From NCBI GenBank assembly GCA_958296445.1, contig OY282565.1, positions 1,877,570-1,941,569 on the forward strand: a stretch of DNA of 64,000 nucleotides, read 5' to 3'. Below the pieces are notes generated by a model. The model had not been told where the DNA came from and did no database searches. It saw only the letters and a program-made list of their open reading frames with translations. Position 1 is the stretch's first letter, and the number at the start of each line of letters is the position of its first letter. The position numbers and the translations under genes were made by a program. This document shows, one piece after another, positions 1-9,072 of the stretch. The DNA is from an uncultured Dehalococcoidia bacterium (GTDB taxonomy: Bacteria; Chloroflexota; Dehalococcoidia; Lucifugimonadales; UBA3495).

Positions 1-689
1 AGGCGGAGCAGTCCTTTGACGTCTTCGGTGGCGGTTTTGATTACGTTGACGGTGCTGGTGGGGTCGTCTTGCCAGGATACCGGAATTACGCCGATGCGGT
101 AGCCGCGCTTTTCGGCGATTATTAGCAGTTCGGTGTCGAAGAACCAGTTGTTGTTTTCTATGTGGGGGATGATGGCTTGGGCCGCTTGGCGGGTCATTGC
201 CTTAAAGCCGCATTGGGCGTCGGGGAAGCCGACGAAAAACATTGCCTGGATAAGCAGGTTGTAGCTGCGGGAGGTGAATTCGCGCTTGAAGCTGCGCTGG
301 GTGACCCGGGAGCCGCGGCTGAGGCGGCTGCCGATGGCGACGTGGCAGCCGGATTCTAGGGCGGCAATCAGGGGCGGGAAGTGGGCGAGGCCGGTGGAGA
401 GGTCTACATCCATATAGCTTACGATGTCGGATTCGCTGCCCAGCCAGGCGGCCTTTAGGGCCCGGCCCCGGCCTTTTTCCGGGAGGTAGAGGTAGTTTAC
501 GTTTTGATGCTGGCGGCAGAGGGACTCGGCAACGGCGCGGGTGCCGTCTATGGATGCGTTGTCGGCGATGGTTATGCGCCACGGGTTGGGCAGGTTGTCT
601 TGCAGGAAAGCGCACAGGGCCGGGATGCTTACCGGCAGCGCGTCTTCTTCGTTGTAGACTGGGATGACTACATCAACGCTGGCGCTCAT
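1..689 (-). CDS. family 2 glycosyltransferase, DPM1-like (3' end cut by window)
   Basis: Reading from the ATG at 687-689 gives 229 residues with no stop before the window edge, so the C-terminus lies outside. The N-terminus has the GT-A fold signature VVIPVYNEE (residues 7-15), an ADNASIDGT block (42-50) and a metal-binding DVD at 94-96 (YMDVDLST). Further on, DAQCGFKAM resembles the DxQCGFK block of dolichyl/undecaprenyl-phosphate mannose or glucose synthases. By family it would transfer a sugar from a nucleotide sugar to a polyprenyl phosphate or another membrane acceptor. No membrane segment is visible in the part present. It starts 69 bases after the purH stop on the same strand and could be the last gene of the purine operon or separate. 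Sugar and acceptor cannot be told. Confidence 0.85.
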   Translation of the reverse strand, partial: MSASVDVVIPVYNEEDALPVSIPALCAFLQDNLPNPWRITIADNASIDGTRAVAESLCRQHQNVNYLYLPEKGRGRALKAAWLGSESDIVSYMDVDLSTGLAHFPPLIAALESGCHVAIGSRLSRGSRVTQRSFKREFTSRSYNLLIQAMFFVGFPDAQCGFKAMTRQAAQAIIPHIENNNWFFDTELLIIAEKRGYRIGVIPVSWQDDPTSTVNVIKTATEDVKGLLR

Positions 690-758
690 ACCGGCGGCAC
701 CATAGTAAAGGAATAGCCTTTCGATATACTTAGGGCTGGCGGGGAGTTGGCGGGGCGG

Positions 759-2318
759 TTAGTGGCGGAAATGGCGCACCCCCGTGAACAGCATAGCCAG
801 GCCGGCGTGGTCGGCGGCGGCGATTACTTCTTCGTCGCGGACGGAACCGCCGGGCTGGACGATGGCGGTGATACCGGCGTTGGCGGCGAGTTCGATGTTG
901 TCGGCGAAGGGGAAAAAGGCATCGGAGGCCAGCACGGCGCCTTGGGATTTTTCGGCGGCGATGCGCTGGGACAGGTGTACGCTTACCACCCGGTTGGGCT
1001 GCCCGGCGCCCATACCGACTAGGGCGCGGTCGCGGGCGAAAACGATGGCGTTGGATTTGATGTGCTTGGCGGCTTTCCAGGCAAAGGTCAGGTCTTGCAG
1101 TTCGTCGGCGCTGGGGTTGCGCTGGGTGACGGTGCGCCATTGGGCCGGGTCTTCGGCGATGTCGTCGGTTCCTTGAACCAGCATACCCCCGGCGATGGGG
1201 CGGAGGTCCAGGGACGAGACGGCCGGGGACGGGTTGATGGTCAGGATGCGGAGGTTGCGTTTTTGTTGCAGGATGGTCAGGGCGTCGGCGTCGTATCCGG
1301 GGGCTATCACTACTTCGTAGAACACTGGCTCCATAGCGCGGGCGGCGGCGGCGTTCACGCGGCGGTTGAAGGCTACGATGCCGCCGAAGGCGCTTACGGT
1401 GTCGCCCTCGTAGGCGCGATGGTAGGCTTCGGCGATGGCGTCGCGGCTGGCTAGGCCGCAGGGGTTGTTGTGCTTGACTACGGCGACGGTGGGTTGGGGG
1501 AAGTCGGATACGGTGCGCCAAGCGGCGTCGGCGTCCATCAGGTTGTTGTAGGACAGCTCCCGCCCGTGAAGCTGGGTTGCCCCGGCGATACCGGACGGGG
1601 GGGCGCCAGCGGGGGCGTAGAGGGCGCCGGACTGGTGGGGGTTTTCGCCGTAGCGCAGGCCGGCCACTTTCTCCAGGGAAATGGTCAGGCGGGCGGGCAG
1701 GGTATCTGCGGGTTCGCCGGGTTCGGCGATTGGGGGCGTTTCCGGGGCGGCGCTCAGGTATGCGGTCACTGCGGCGTCGTATTCGGAGACGTGGCGGAAA
1801 GCCTTGGCGGCCAGCCTGCGCCGGTCGGCGGCGGTAAGGCCGTCACCGGCCAGTTTCTGGGCGACCCAATCGTAGTCCGCGGGGTCTACTATAACGGCCA
1901 CGGACGGGAAGTTTTTGGCGGCGGCCCGCAGCATTGTCAGCCCGCCGATGTCTATGTTCTCTAGGGCGTCGTCCAGGGTTACACCGGGGCGGCTGACGGT
2001 GGCGACGAAGGGGTACAGGTTGACTACCACTAGGTCAATGGTTTCGATGTTGTGGGATGACAGTTCGGCCATCTGCTCGGCGGAATCGCGGCGGGCCAAC
2101 AGCCCCCCGTGGATTGCCGGGTGCAGCGTTTTTACCCGGCCGTCTAGGATTTCGGGGGAGCCGGTGACGTCGGCCACTTGCCGGACGTTCAGGCCGCCTT
2201 CTCCGGCGAGCGTGCGGTGGGTGCCGCCGGTGCTGACCAGCTCGTAGCCAGCGGCGGCGATGCGGCGTCCAAACTCGACTACGCCGGTTTTATCGTAAAC
2301 ACTGATGAGGGCTCTCAA
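759..2318 (-). CDS. purH: bifunctional AICAR formyltransferase / IMP cyclohydrolase
   Basis: 519 residues, the normal length for PurH, catalysing the last two steps of IMP synthesis in the cytoplasm. The N-terminal cyclohydrolase (MGS-like) domain covers about residues 1-130 with KTLHPAIHGGLL at 63-74. The transformylase domain shows RYGENPHQ (222-229) and the catalytic KHNNPCG (282-288). The start is TTG, chosen because AGGAG lies six bases upstream and MRALISVYDK is the usual beginning. It follows purM by 43 bases and is the terminal pur gene of a purF-purM-purH operon that also carries two regulator-like enzymes. Confidence 0.97.
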   Translation of the reverse strand: MRALISVYDKTGVVEFGRRIAAAGYELVSTGGTHRTLAGEGGLNVRQVADVTGSPEILDGRVKTLHPAIHGGLLARRDSAEQMAELSSHNIETIDLVVVNLYPFVATVSRPGVTLDDALENIDIGGLTMLRAAAKNFPSVAVIVDPADYDWVAQKLAGDGLTAADRRRLAAKAFRHVSEYDAAVTAYLSAAPETPPIAEPGEPADTLPARLTISLEKVAGLRYGENPHQSGALYAPAGAPPSGIAGATQLHGRELSYNNLMDADAAWRTVSDFPQPTVAVVKHNNPCGLASRDAIAEAYHRAYEGDTVSAFGGIVAFNRRVNAAAARAMEPVFYEVVIAPGYDADALTILQQKRNLRILTINPSPAVSSLDLRPIAGGMLVQGTDDIAEDPAQWRTVTQRNPSADELQDLTFAWKAAKHIKSNAIVFARDRALVGMGAGQPNRVVSVHLSQRIAAEKSQGAVLASDAFFPFADNIELAANAGITAIVQPGGSVRDEEVIAAADHAGLAMLFTGVRHFRH

Positions 2319-2361
2319 ATCTTGCTCCTGGATTCCGGCGAAAGCGGGAATGACGGGATTG

Positions 2362-3399
2362 TCAGGACAGCCCGGTCAGGATAACCTGCTCGGCGGTTTC
2401 GCGGGGGACTACCTGGCCCACGGGGATTGCGTCGGGTATTTTATCGCAAAAGGCGGGTACGTTGGCTTCGGGGCATAGGGCTATCATTCCGAGGCCCATA
2501 TTGAACACGCGGAACATTTCGGCGGGGGACAGGGCGCCTTCGCGTTGGAGCAGGGCGAAAATGGGGGGCGGCGTCCAGGTTCCGGTGTCTATGCGGGCGG
2601 CTAGGGCGTCGGGCAGGACGGGGGGGAGCTTGCCGGGCAGCCCGCCGCCGGTGATGTGGGCCAGGCCGGTGAGCAGCTCCAGCGCGGGGGCGAGCATCGG
2701 GTAGTAATTGCGATGGTGTAGCAGCAGTTCCTCGCCTAGTTGGTGTTTCAGGTTGTCGAAGCGGTGGAACAGCGCGGCGGGGTTGTTGTCGGTGTTGAAT
2801 ACCTGGCGCACTAGGGAGAATCCGTTGGTGTGCAGCCCGTTGGACGGAATGCCCAGCAGCCGGTCGCCCTCGCGCACTCTGGACGGCTCCAGCAGCCGTT
2901 CCCGGGGGACGATGCCTACTACGAATCCGGCTAGGTCCAGCTCACCGTCGGCGTAGACTTGGGGCATTTGGGCCGTTTCGCCGCCGATTAGGGCGCACTG
3001 GGCCTCGCGGCAGCCCCAGGCTATGCCGCGCATCAGGGAGTCTAGGTCTTGGGGGTCTACGCTGCTGAAAGCCAGGTAGTCGAGGAAAAAGAGGGGGCGG
3101 GCGCCTTTGGTTAGGATGTCGTTTACGTTCAGGGTGACCAAGTCGCGGCCTATTGACTCGAAATGGCCCAACTGCGCCGCTATTTTCAGCTTGGTGCCAA
3201 CTCCGTCGGTACTGGCTACCAGCACCGGGCCGCTGTCGCCGTCGAGTTGGAAAAGGCCGGCGAAACTGCCGCCGCCGTCTATGACTTCCGGCCCGTGGGT
3301 GCTGGCCGCCAGACCGCGGATGCGTTCCTTTAGCTCGTCCATACGCCCCAAGTCAACGCCGGACTGGCGGTAAGCGTCGGCGGGCGGGTTACTGCTCAA
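2362..3399 (-). CDS. purM: phosphoribosylformylglycinamidine cyclo-ligase (AIR synthetase)
   Basis: 345 residues, matching PurM. It makes 5-aminoimidazole ribotide from FGAM with ATP. Visible landmarks are the GSFAGLF segment (45-51), the DGVGTK motif (65-70) and GGETAQMP, all typical of the PurM/ThiL ATP-binding fold. The start is TTG with an upstream GGAG. It lies 33 bases behind the ADP-ribosylglycohydrolase gene and 43 bases before purH, all on the minus strand, so co-transcription is likely. No other function is likely. Confidence 0.97.
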   Translation of the reverse strand: MSSNPPADAYRQSGVDLGRMDELKERIRGLAASTHGPEVIDGGGSFAGLFQLDGDSGPVLVASTDGVGTKLKIAAQLGHFESIGRDLVTLNVNDILTKGARPLFFLDYLAFSSVDPQDLDSLMRGIAWGCREAQCALIGGETAQMPQVYADGELDLAGFVVGIVPRERLLEPSRVREGDRLLGIPSNGLHTNGFSLVRQVFNTDNNPAALFHRFDNLKHQLGEELLLHHRNYYPMLAPALELLTGLAHITGGGLPGKLPPVLPDALAARIDTGTWTPPPIFALLQREGALSPAEMFRVFNMGLGMIALCPEANVPAFCDKIPDAIPVGQVVPRETAEQVILTGLS

Positions 3400-3432
3400 T
3401 TTCGCGCACTCCGGTGAATGGTGTTGCTTTGG

Positions 3433-4386
3433 TCATTTTTGCTCCAGCGAGGGCGGTTGGGATTGTTGGTAGAGTTTGTCGGCCAGGGTTGTGATTTCGG
3501 CGGCCATTGTAAGGCGTTCTCTCCATTGGGGCGGAATCGCGGCCACGCCATAATAGGCGCCGGCGATTTGGCCGTAGATTGCGCCGGTGGTGTCGGCGTC
3601 GTCGCCTAGGTTTACTACCTTGAGAGCGCCTTCCCGGAAGGTTTGGGAGTTGTGGAAGGCCCAGAGAACCGCTTCGAGCGTGTTTACGACGTAGCCCGTG
3701 CCTTTGATTTCCGGGTAATCCCGTTTCTTGAAGGAACCGTCGGCGATGGCGGCGATTTTGGGGGACAGGGGGTTTTTATGCCAGTGGTCGGCTATGGGGC
3801 AGTAGCGGGGCGAAAGTAGGGTTTTCTTGTCAACGCCGTTCAGGGCGCCTACCAGCAGGCCGGAGAAGTAGCGGCAGGCGTCCACGGCTTCTTGGGCGCC
3901 GTGGGTGGTGCGGGAGCTGTCGGCGCTGCGGGCGATGGCTTCGGCGGGGTCGCTGGCGAAGCGCATCGGAACCGGGGCCAGCCGCATCAGGGAGCCGTTT
4001 CCGGCGGTGTTGGGGCCGGTGGGGCCGGAGTAGGGTTCGCCGGTGTTCACGAAACGGGACAAGGCGTTGCAGGTGGTGATGCCGATGTCGAAACATTCGC
4101 CGGTGGAGGACAAGTAGCCTTGTTTCCACCAGCGCACGTAGCGTTGCATCTGGTCGGCGGGGTCGAACCCGCCCGTTTCCACTAGACTGGCGGCTAGGCA
4201 GAGGGCCATAGAGGTGTCGTCTGTCCATTGTCCGGGCTGCAAGCGGAATGGCCCCCCGCCTACCATATCGTCAATGGGCTGGAAGGCGCCGGGTCGCATG
4301 AACTCGAGGGTCACGCCTAGGGCGTCGCCTGCGGCTAGGCCCAGCAGACAGCCGCGGAAACGGTCGAGGGGGGTTATGTCACTCAT
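3433..4386 (-). CDS. ADP-ribosylglycohydrolase (DraG/ARH family)
   Basis: 317 residues from the ATG at 4384-4386. A longer reading to 4512 is open, but this start overlaps the preceding phosphatase stop by eight bases, which suggests translational coupling. The ARH signatures are present: GLAAGDALG (16-24), the metal-binding WTDDTSMA (54-61) and a C-terminal GDDADTTGA near 260, which supplies the two-magnesium site. The family removes ADP-ribose from proteins, nucleic acids or small molecules. All metal ligands I can recognise are there, so it should be active. Its position between purF and purM is unusual and suggests control of, or repair within, nucleotide metabolism; the substrate is unknown. 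Confidence 0.9.
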   Translation of the reverse strand: MSDITPLDRFRGCLLGLAAGDALGVTLEFMRPGAFQPIDDMVGGGPFRLQPGQWTDDTSMALCLAASLVETGGFDPADQMQRYVRWWKQGYLSSTGECFDIGITTCNALSRFVNTGEPYSGPTGPNTAGNGSLMRLAPVPMRFASDPAEAIARSADSSRTTHGAQEAVDACRYFSGLLVGALNGVDKKTLLSPRYCPIADHWHKNPLSPKIAAIADGSFKKRDYPEIKGTGYVVNTLEAVLWAFHNSQTFREGALKVVNLGDDADTTGAIYGQIAGAYYGVAAIPPQWRERLTMAAEITTLADKLYQQSQPPSLEQK

Positions 4387-4960
4387 TGTCTGCCTCTGTT
4401 TTCGGCGGCTCTTGCCATTGGCGCACATATTCGCGTTGGCATTGCCGGTTGGGAGAACGGGGCTGCCGGTAAAACTTTTCCACGCCTTGCCAGTCGCTGG
4501 CAATCCGGTCAAGGGCTTCTTGTCCGGTATGTCCTTGCCTTACCAGCCAGCAGCCGACGACGGTTCCGGTGCGGCCCACTCCGCCCCAGCAGTGAACGTA
4601 GACGGTCTTGCCATCGTTTAAGGCAGAGTCTATGGCGTTCAGGATTTCAGCCATACATTCCGGGCTGTGCGGAACGGTTGTGTCAACGATTGGATACCTG
4701 GCCCAGGTAACGCTTTGCCCGAGTTTGCGGGCTTCCTCGTCGGCGATTTCCAGATAGGGAACCAGTTTTCCTTGGTCGGTCGTTTCCCCGGATTCGGTCA
4801 AGTCGATGAAATGGTTAATTCCAGACTCCAGCAAGGCTCTCAGTTTTTTTGCGGCGGCGCGGGGTTCAACCTCGGCGGGGTATTCTCCGGCGGCGAATCG
4901 GCGAGGAGTGACCCAATAGCTGTTCGGGATTGGACGATTCGGGTTGTTGGATGGGTTCAT
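4379..4960 (-). CDS. dual-specificity / protein tyrosine phosphatase
   Basis: 193 residues with the complete phosphatase signature HCWGGVGRTG (nucleophile C124, phosphate-binding R130) and an upstream general-acid candidate D93 in PIVDTTVP. It resembles small cysteine phosphatases of the DSP/PTP superfamily that dephosphorylate phosphotyrosine or phosphorylated small molecules. No signal peptide is seen, so it is cytoplasmic. The start codon shares an ATGA overlap with the purF stop, and its own stop overlaps the start of the ADP-ribosylglycohydrolase gene. The three genes are therefore probably translationally coupled. Residue order around the active site is intact. Substrate is unknown. Confidence 0.88.
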   Translation of the reverse strand: MNPSNNPNRPIPNSYWVTPRRFAAGEYPAEVEPRAAAKKLRALLESGINHFIDLTESGETTDQGKLVPYLEIADEEARKLGQSVTWARYPIVDTTVPHSPECMAEILNAIDSALNDGKTVYVHCWGGVGRTGTVVGCWLVRQGHTGQEALDRIASDWQGVEKFYRQPRSPNRQCQREYVRQWQEPPKTEADNE

Positions 4961-6414
4961 ACTTGCTCCCTGTTGCTTTCCAACACCAGCTTGTCCATTT
5001 CCAGTTGTACCGGAACCGGGTAGTTGCCGGTGAAGCAGGCATCGCAGAACCCGCCCTGGGCGCCGTCAACGACCTTCATCAGCCCTTTGACGCTTAGGTA
5101 GCCTAGGGTGTCGGCGCCGATAAATTGGCGGATTTGGGGGACGGTGTTGTTGGCGGCCAGCAGTTCTTGGCGGGAGGCCATATCCACGCCCATAAAGCAG
5201 GGGTGGCGGATGGGGGGGGCGCATACGCGCATATGGACTTCGGCGGCCCCGGCGCGGCGGAGCAGGCCGACTACGTGGGGCGTGGTGGTGCCGCGGACGA
5301 TGCTGTCGTCAACTACTACGATGCGGCGGCCTTTGATGACGCCGCCTAGGCTGTTGAATTTCTGGCGGACGCCTAGGTCGCGGAGTTTTTGCTCCGGCTC
5401 GATAAAGGTGCGGCCTACGTAGCGGTTCTTAATCAGCCCCTCGCTGAAGGGTATGCCGGACTCTAGGGCGTAGCCTACGGCGGCGGCGGTGGATGAGTCG
5501 GGGATGCCGATGACTAGGTCGGCGTCTACGGGGTGTTCGCGGGCCAGTTGGGCCCCCATTTCCTGCCTTTTGGAGTGAACCAGTTGCCCATCCATTATGC
5601 TGTCGGGGCGGGAGAAATAGATCAGCTCGAAAACGCAGAGGGCGCGGGGTCTGGCATCGTCGGCTCCGGGCCAGACGGCGGAGCGCAGGCCGTTGCGGTC
5701 TATGACTATGACTTCGCCGGGGTCAATTTCGCGGATAAAGTCGGCGCCGAGATTGTCTAGGGCGCAGGATTCGGAGGCGATAACCCAGCCGTTGCCCCGT
5801 CGGCCTAGGCACAGGGGGCGGATGCCCAGGGGGTCGCGGGCGGCGATGAGGGCGTCGGGGGTCAGCCCGACGATGGAGTAGGCGCCCTCTAGGCGGCGCA
5901 TACACTGGAAGGCCCGGTCTTCCCAGGATGGGCCGGGGGAGTTGACCAGCATTTGGGCGATGATTTCGGTGTCGGTGGTGGAAACGAAGGAGCAGTCCAA
6001 TTCCTGCCGGAGCTGCTCTCTCAAGGCGACGGCGTTGATTATGTTGCCGTTGTTCGCCAGCGCCAGAGTTCCGTTTTGCCCCTGCGCCAGCAAGGGCTGG
6101 GCGTTGCATAGCTCGCTTCTTCCGGTGGTGGAGTAGCGGGTATGCCCGATAGCCATTTCGCCGGACAGGGGTTGGAAATCGGGTTCGCGAAAGACTTGGG
6201 AGACTAGGCCCATACCGGAATAGACGGCGACGTTTTCACCGCTGGTTGCGGCGATGCCGGCGCTTTCCTGCCCCCGGTGTTGCAGGGCAAAGAGGCCGAA
6301 AAAGGCGAGACGGCTGGCCGTTTCTTCAGGGGCGTAGATGGCGATTACCCCGCATTCTTCGCGGGGGCTGTCGAAGGGGCCGGAAACCATTTGGGGGTAC
6401 GGCGCACTGTTCAC
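4957..6414 (-). CDS. purF: amidophosphoribosyltransferase
   Basis: 485 residues. It commits PRPP and glutamine to purine synthesis. C21 after REE is the glutaminase nucleophile exposed by propeptide removal, and QHRGQESAG follows. The PRPP loop VVVDDSIVRGTT lies near residue 367. Cysteines in RALCVFE, RHPCFMG and GFCDACF match the four ligands of the [4Fe-4S] cluster of Bacillus-type PurF, so this is the iron-sulphur, propeptide-processed class. The start is GTG at 6412-6414; an ATG eight codons on is possible. It is the first gene of the minus-strand pur operon and overlaps the next gene by four bases. Confidence 0.97.
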   Translation of the reverse strand: MNSAPYPQMVSGPFDSPREECGVIAIYAPEETASRLAFFGLFALQHRGQESAGIAATSGENVAVYSGMGLVSQVFREPDFQPLSGEMAIGHTRYSTTGRSELCNAQPLLAQGQNGTLALANNGNIINAVALREQLRQELDCSFVSTTDTEIIAQMLVNSPGPSWEDRAFQCMRRLEGAYSIVGLTPDALIAARDPLGIRPLCLGRRGNGWVIASESCALDNLGADFIREIDPGEVIVIDRNGLRSAVWPGADDARPRALCVFELIYFSRPDSIMDGQLVHSKRQEMGAQLAREHPVDADLVIGIPDSSTAAAVGYALESGIPFSEGLIKNRYVGRTFIEPEQKLRDLGVRQKFNSLGGVIKGRRIVVVDDSIVRGTTTPHVVGLLRRAGAAEVHMRVCAPPIRHPCFMGVDMASRQELLAANNTVPQIRQFIGADTLGYLSVKGLMKVVDGAQGGFCDACFTGNYPVPVQLEMDKLVLESNREQV

Positions 6415-6556
6415 GGCGGTATTCTATTCACCCCTTTCCCGGCGGTCAACCGCAGGGCTGACCTGTCGGGGGCGGCGCCGGGGGTAAGGCCGGGCCGCCC
6501 CGCCGGGAGTCTTTGGAGCCACCGGGGTAGTTGCCGCAGTAACCGGGGTTGTTGGG

Positions 6557-8827
6557 TTACTGGTGGAACAGGTTTAGCGCGGAACCTAGGCGGAACCATT
6601 CCAGTTGGGATTCGCTGTAGGAATGTTGCAGCTCTAGGGTTTCGGAGGCGCCGTCGCTGTGGGTTACGGCGCATTGCACCGGCTGGCCGGGGGTGATGTC
6701 GCTCAGGCCGGTCAGGCTGATGCGGTCGTCTTCCCGGATGCGGTCGTAGTCGGCGGGGTCGGAGAAGGTTAGGGCGAGGAGGCCCTGTTTCTTGAGGTTG
6801 CTTTCGTGGATGCGGGCGAAGCTGCGGGCGATGACTGCCGCGCCGCCGAGCAGCCGGGGGGACAGGGCGGCGTGTTCGCGGCTGCTGCCCTCGCCATAGT
6901 TGGAGTCGCCTATGACTACCCACTTGACGCCCTGGGCCTTGTAGTCGCGGGCGATGCGGGAAAAGCCCTGACCGGTTTCGCCGGAGAGAACGTTCAGGCC
7001 CTTGCCGGCTTCGCCGGTGTAGGCGTTGATGGCGCCCATAAACATATTGTCGCTGAAACGGTCGAGGTGGCCGCGGAAGCGCAGCCATACGCCGGCCGGG
7101 GAAATGCTGTCGGTGGTGGTTTTGCCCTGGGCTTTCAGCAGGGCCGGCATATCTAGGAAGTCTTGGCCGTCCCAGGCGGGCCACGGCTCGAGGAGCTGGA
7201 TGCGCTCGCTGTCGGGGGATACGGTCAGGTCTATGTTGGCGCCGTCTTCGGGGGGGGCCTGGTAGAAGGAGCGGCCCTCGTCGAAGTCGGCAGCGGGAAC
7301 TTCCGGGGCTTCTTTGGGGGGATCCAGCCGGAACTCGGAACCGTCGGCGGCGGTTAGGGTGTCGGTCAAGGGGTTGAAGGACAGGCGGCCGCCGATGGCG
7401 AGGGCGGTTACGATTTCGGGGCTGCCGATGAGGTTCATAGTGGAGGGCTGGCCGTCGTTGCGGGCGGGGAAGTTGCGGTTGTAGGAGGTTACGATGGTGT
7501 TGGGGGCGCCTACGGATTCGCCGGCGCGGCGCCACTGGCCGATGCAGGGGCCGCAGGCGTTAGCCAGCACGGTGCCGTCTATGTCTTTGAGGGACTGCAT
7601 CTGCCCGTCGCGCTCGATGGTGGCCCGCACCTGCTCGGAGCCGGGGGTGACCATAAAAGGAACGGCAGCCTGCAATCCGCGGGCTTTGGCCTGCTCGGCT
7701 ACGTCGGCGGAGCGGCTCATATCTTCGTAGGATGAGTTGGTGCAACTGCCGATGAGGGCGGCGGAAATGGCGTCCACCAGCCCGGCGTCGTCCTGTAATT
7801 CCGCGGCCATTTGGGAAATGGGGCGGGCGCGGTCGGGGGAGTGGGGGCCGACTAGGTGGGGTTCCAGTTCCGACAGGTTGATTTCGACGATGCGGTCGTA
7901 GTAGGCCTCGGGGTTGGCTTCACATTCGGGGTCGGCGGTAAGCAGGTGGCGGTACTGGTCGGCTAGGTCGGCTAGGTCGCCGCGTCTGGTGGCCCGCAGG
8001 TATCGGGCCATGCGCTCGTCGTAGGGGAAAACGGAGGTGGTGGCGCCGAGTTCCGCGCCCATATTGGTGATGGTGGCCTTGCCGGTGGCGCTGATGGAGG
8101 CGGTTCCCGGGCCGAAGTATTCGATGATGGCGTTGGTGCCGCCGGAAACGGTCAACTGTCCGGCCAGATACAGGATGACGTCTTTGGGGGCAGTCCAGCC
8201 GCTCATTTCTCCGGTGAGGCGCACGCCGATAAAGCGGGGATACAGGACTTCCCAAGGCAGTCCGGCCATCACTTCCACGGCGTCGGCGCCGCCCACGCCT
8301 ACGGATATGGAGCCGAGGCCGCCGCCCATCGGGGTGTGGGAGTCGGTGCCAATCATCAGCTCGCCGGGGTAGGCGTAGTTCTCGAAAGCGACTTGGTGGA
8401 TGATGCCTGCGCCGGGGGCCCAGAATCCGACGCCGTACTTGGCGGAGGCGGTTCGCAGGAAGTTGTAGACTTCATCGTTTTCGGCTAAGGATTCGGTGAG
8501 GTCGCGGGAACCTTCGACGCGGGCCTGAATCAGGTGGTCGCAGTGAACGGAGGTGGGAACGGCGGTGGTGGCGCGGCGGGTTTGCATGAACTGGAGCATG
8601 GCGGTCTGGCCCAGCACGTCTTGCAGGATTACGCGGTCGGGGCGCAACTGGACGTAGGTCTGGCCGCGCACCATGCCGGTGGCGGTGGGGTCGTCGAGGT
8701 GGCTGAGCAGGATTTTGTCGGCTAGGGTAAGGGGGCGGTTCTGGACTGACCTGACGGTGTTCAGGTTTTTGTCTAGGGTGGCGTATACCCCGGAAACTAC
8801 TTCTCGGGTTGGTTCGATTGCAGTCAA
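6557..8827 (-). CDS. aconitate hydratase (mitochondrial-type aconitase)
   Basis: 756 residues from a TTG start at 8825-8827, preferred over an ATG 30 codons upstream because GGAGGAGG lies eight bases before the TTG and the protein then begins TAIEPTREVV. It interconverts citrate and isocitrate in the TCA cycle. The [4Fe-4S] ligands sit in GSCTNS (near residue 360) and NACGPCIG (near 425), and the C-terminal swivel domain contains GDSNYGEGSSREHAAL. Size and motif spacing match the mitochondrial-type aconitases of about 750 residues rather than AcnA/IRP (about 890) or AcnB. It is separated from purF by 142 bases and may be its own unit. Confidence 0.95.
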   Translation of the reverse strand: MTAIEPTREVVSGVYATLDKNLNTVRSVQNRPLTLADKILLSHLDDPTATGMVRGQTYVQLRPDRVILQDVLGQTAMLQFMQTRRATTAVPTSVHCDHLIQARVEGSRDLTESLAENDEVYNFLRTASAKYGVGFWAPGAGIIHQVAFENYAYPGELMIGTDSHTPMGGGLGSISVGVGGADAVEVMAGLPWEVLYPRFIGVRLTGEMSGWTAPKDVILYLAGQLTVSGGTNAIIEYFGPGTASISATGKATITNMGAELGATTSVFPYDERMARYLRATRRGDLADLADQYRHLLTADPECEANPEAYYDRIVEINLSELEPHLVGPHSPDRARPISQMAAELQDDAGLVDAISAALIGSCTNSSYEDMSRSADVAEQAKARGLQAAVPFMVTPGSEQVRATIERDGQMQSLKDIDGTVLANACGPCIGQWRRAGESVGAPNTIVTSYNRNFPARNDGQPSTMNLIGSPEIVTALAIGGRLSFNPLTDTLTAADGSEFRLDPPKEAPEVPAADFDEGRSFYQAPPEDGANIDLTVSPDSERIQLLEPWPAWDGQDFLDMPALLKAQGKTTTDSISPAGVWLRFRGHLDRFSDNMFMGAINAYTGEAGKGLNVLSGETGQGFSRIARDYKAQGVKWVVIGDSNYGEGSSREHAALSPRLLGGAAVIARSFARIHESNLKKQGLLALTFSDPADYDRIREDDRISLTGLSDITPGQPVQCAVTHSDGASETLELQHSYSESQLEWFRLGSALNLFHQ

Positions 8828-8952
8828 AGTAAGGCCCTCCTCCGGCTCTTTCTTCGATTCTTCAGGCTTTGATTGGTTATGTACGGCCGGGCCGGGTTGT
8901 TGCCTTAATGTTATCAAAGCCTACGGCCCTGGGGGTAGGGGCGGGGTCTTTG

Positions 8953-9026
8953 TCTGAATCAGGATTTGCCGGATTAGGGGATTTTCGGGATTTTCCCGGT
9001 TCGGTGAGTCCTGTAAATCCTGATTC
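8953..9026. repeat. dispersed repeat family A, imperfect inverted copy
   Basis: The left part begins TCTGAATCAGGATTTGCCGG and the right part ends in TGTAAATCCTGATTC, so the two ends can pair as a hairpin. The same core occurs at 14921, 45096, 55575 and in three tandem copies from 57121. It lies between jag and aconitase, with no coding potential seen. Confidence 0.8.
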
Positions 9027-9072
9027 GGGCAATGGGGTCAAGGGCGGGCGGCCATTGGCCGCGTTAGCCGCG

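Noticed and set aside
8828..8917. Upstream ATG start of aconitase
   Set aside because: The 30 extra residues are hydrophilic without homologous pattern, and the strong ribosome site lies before the TTG at 8827.
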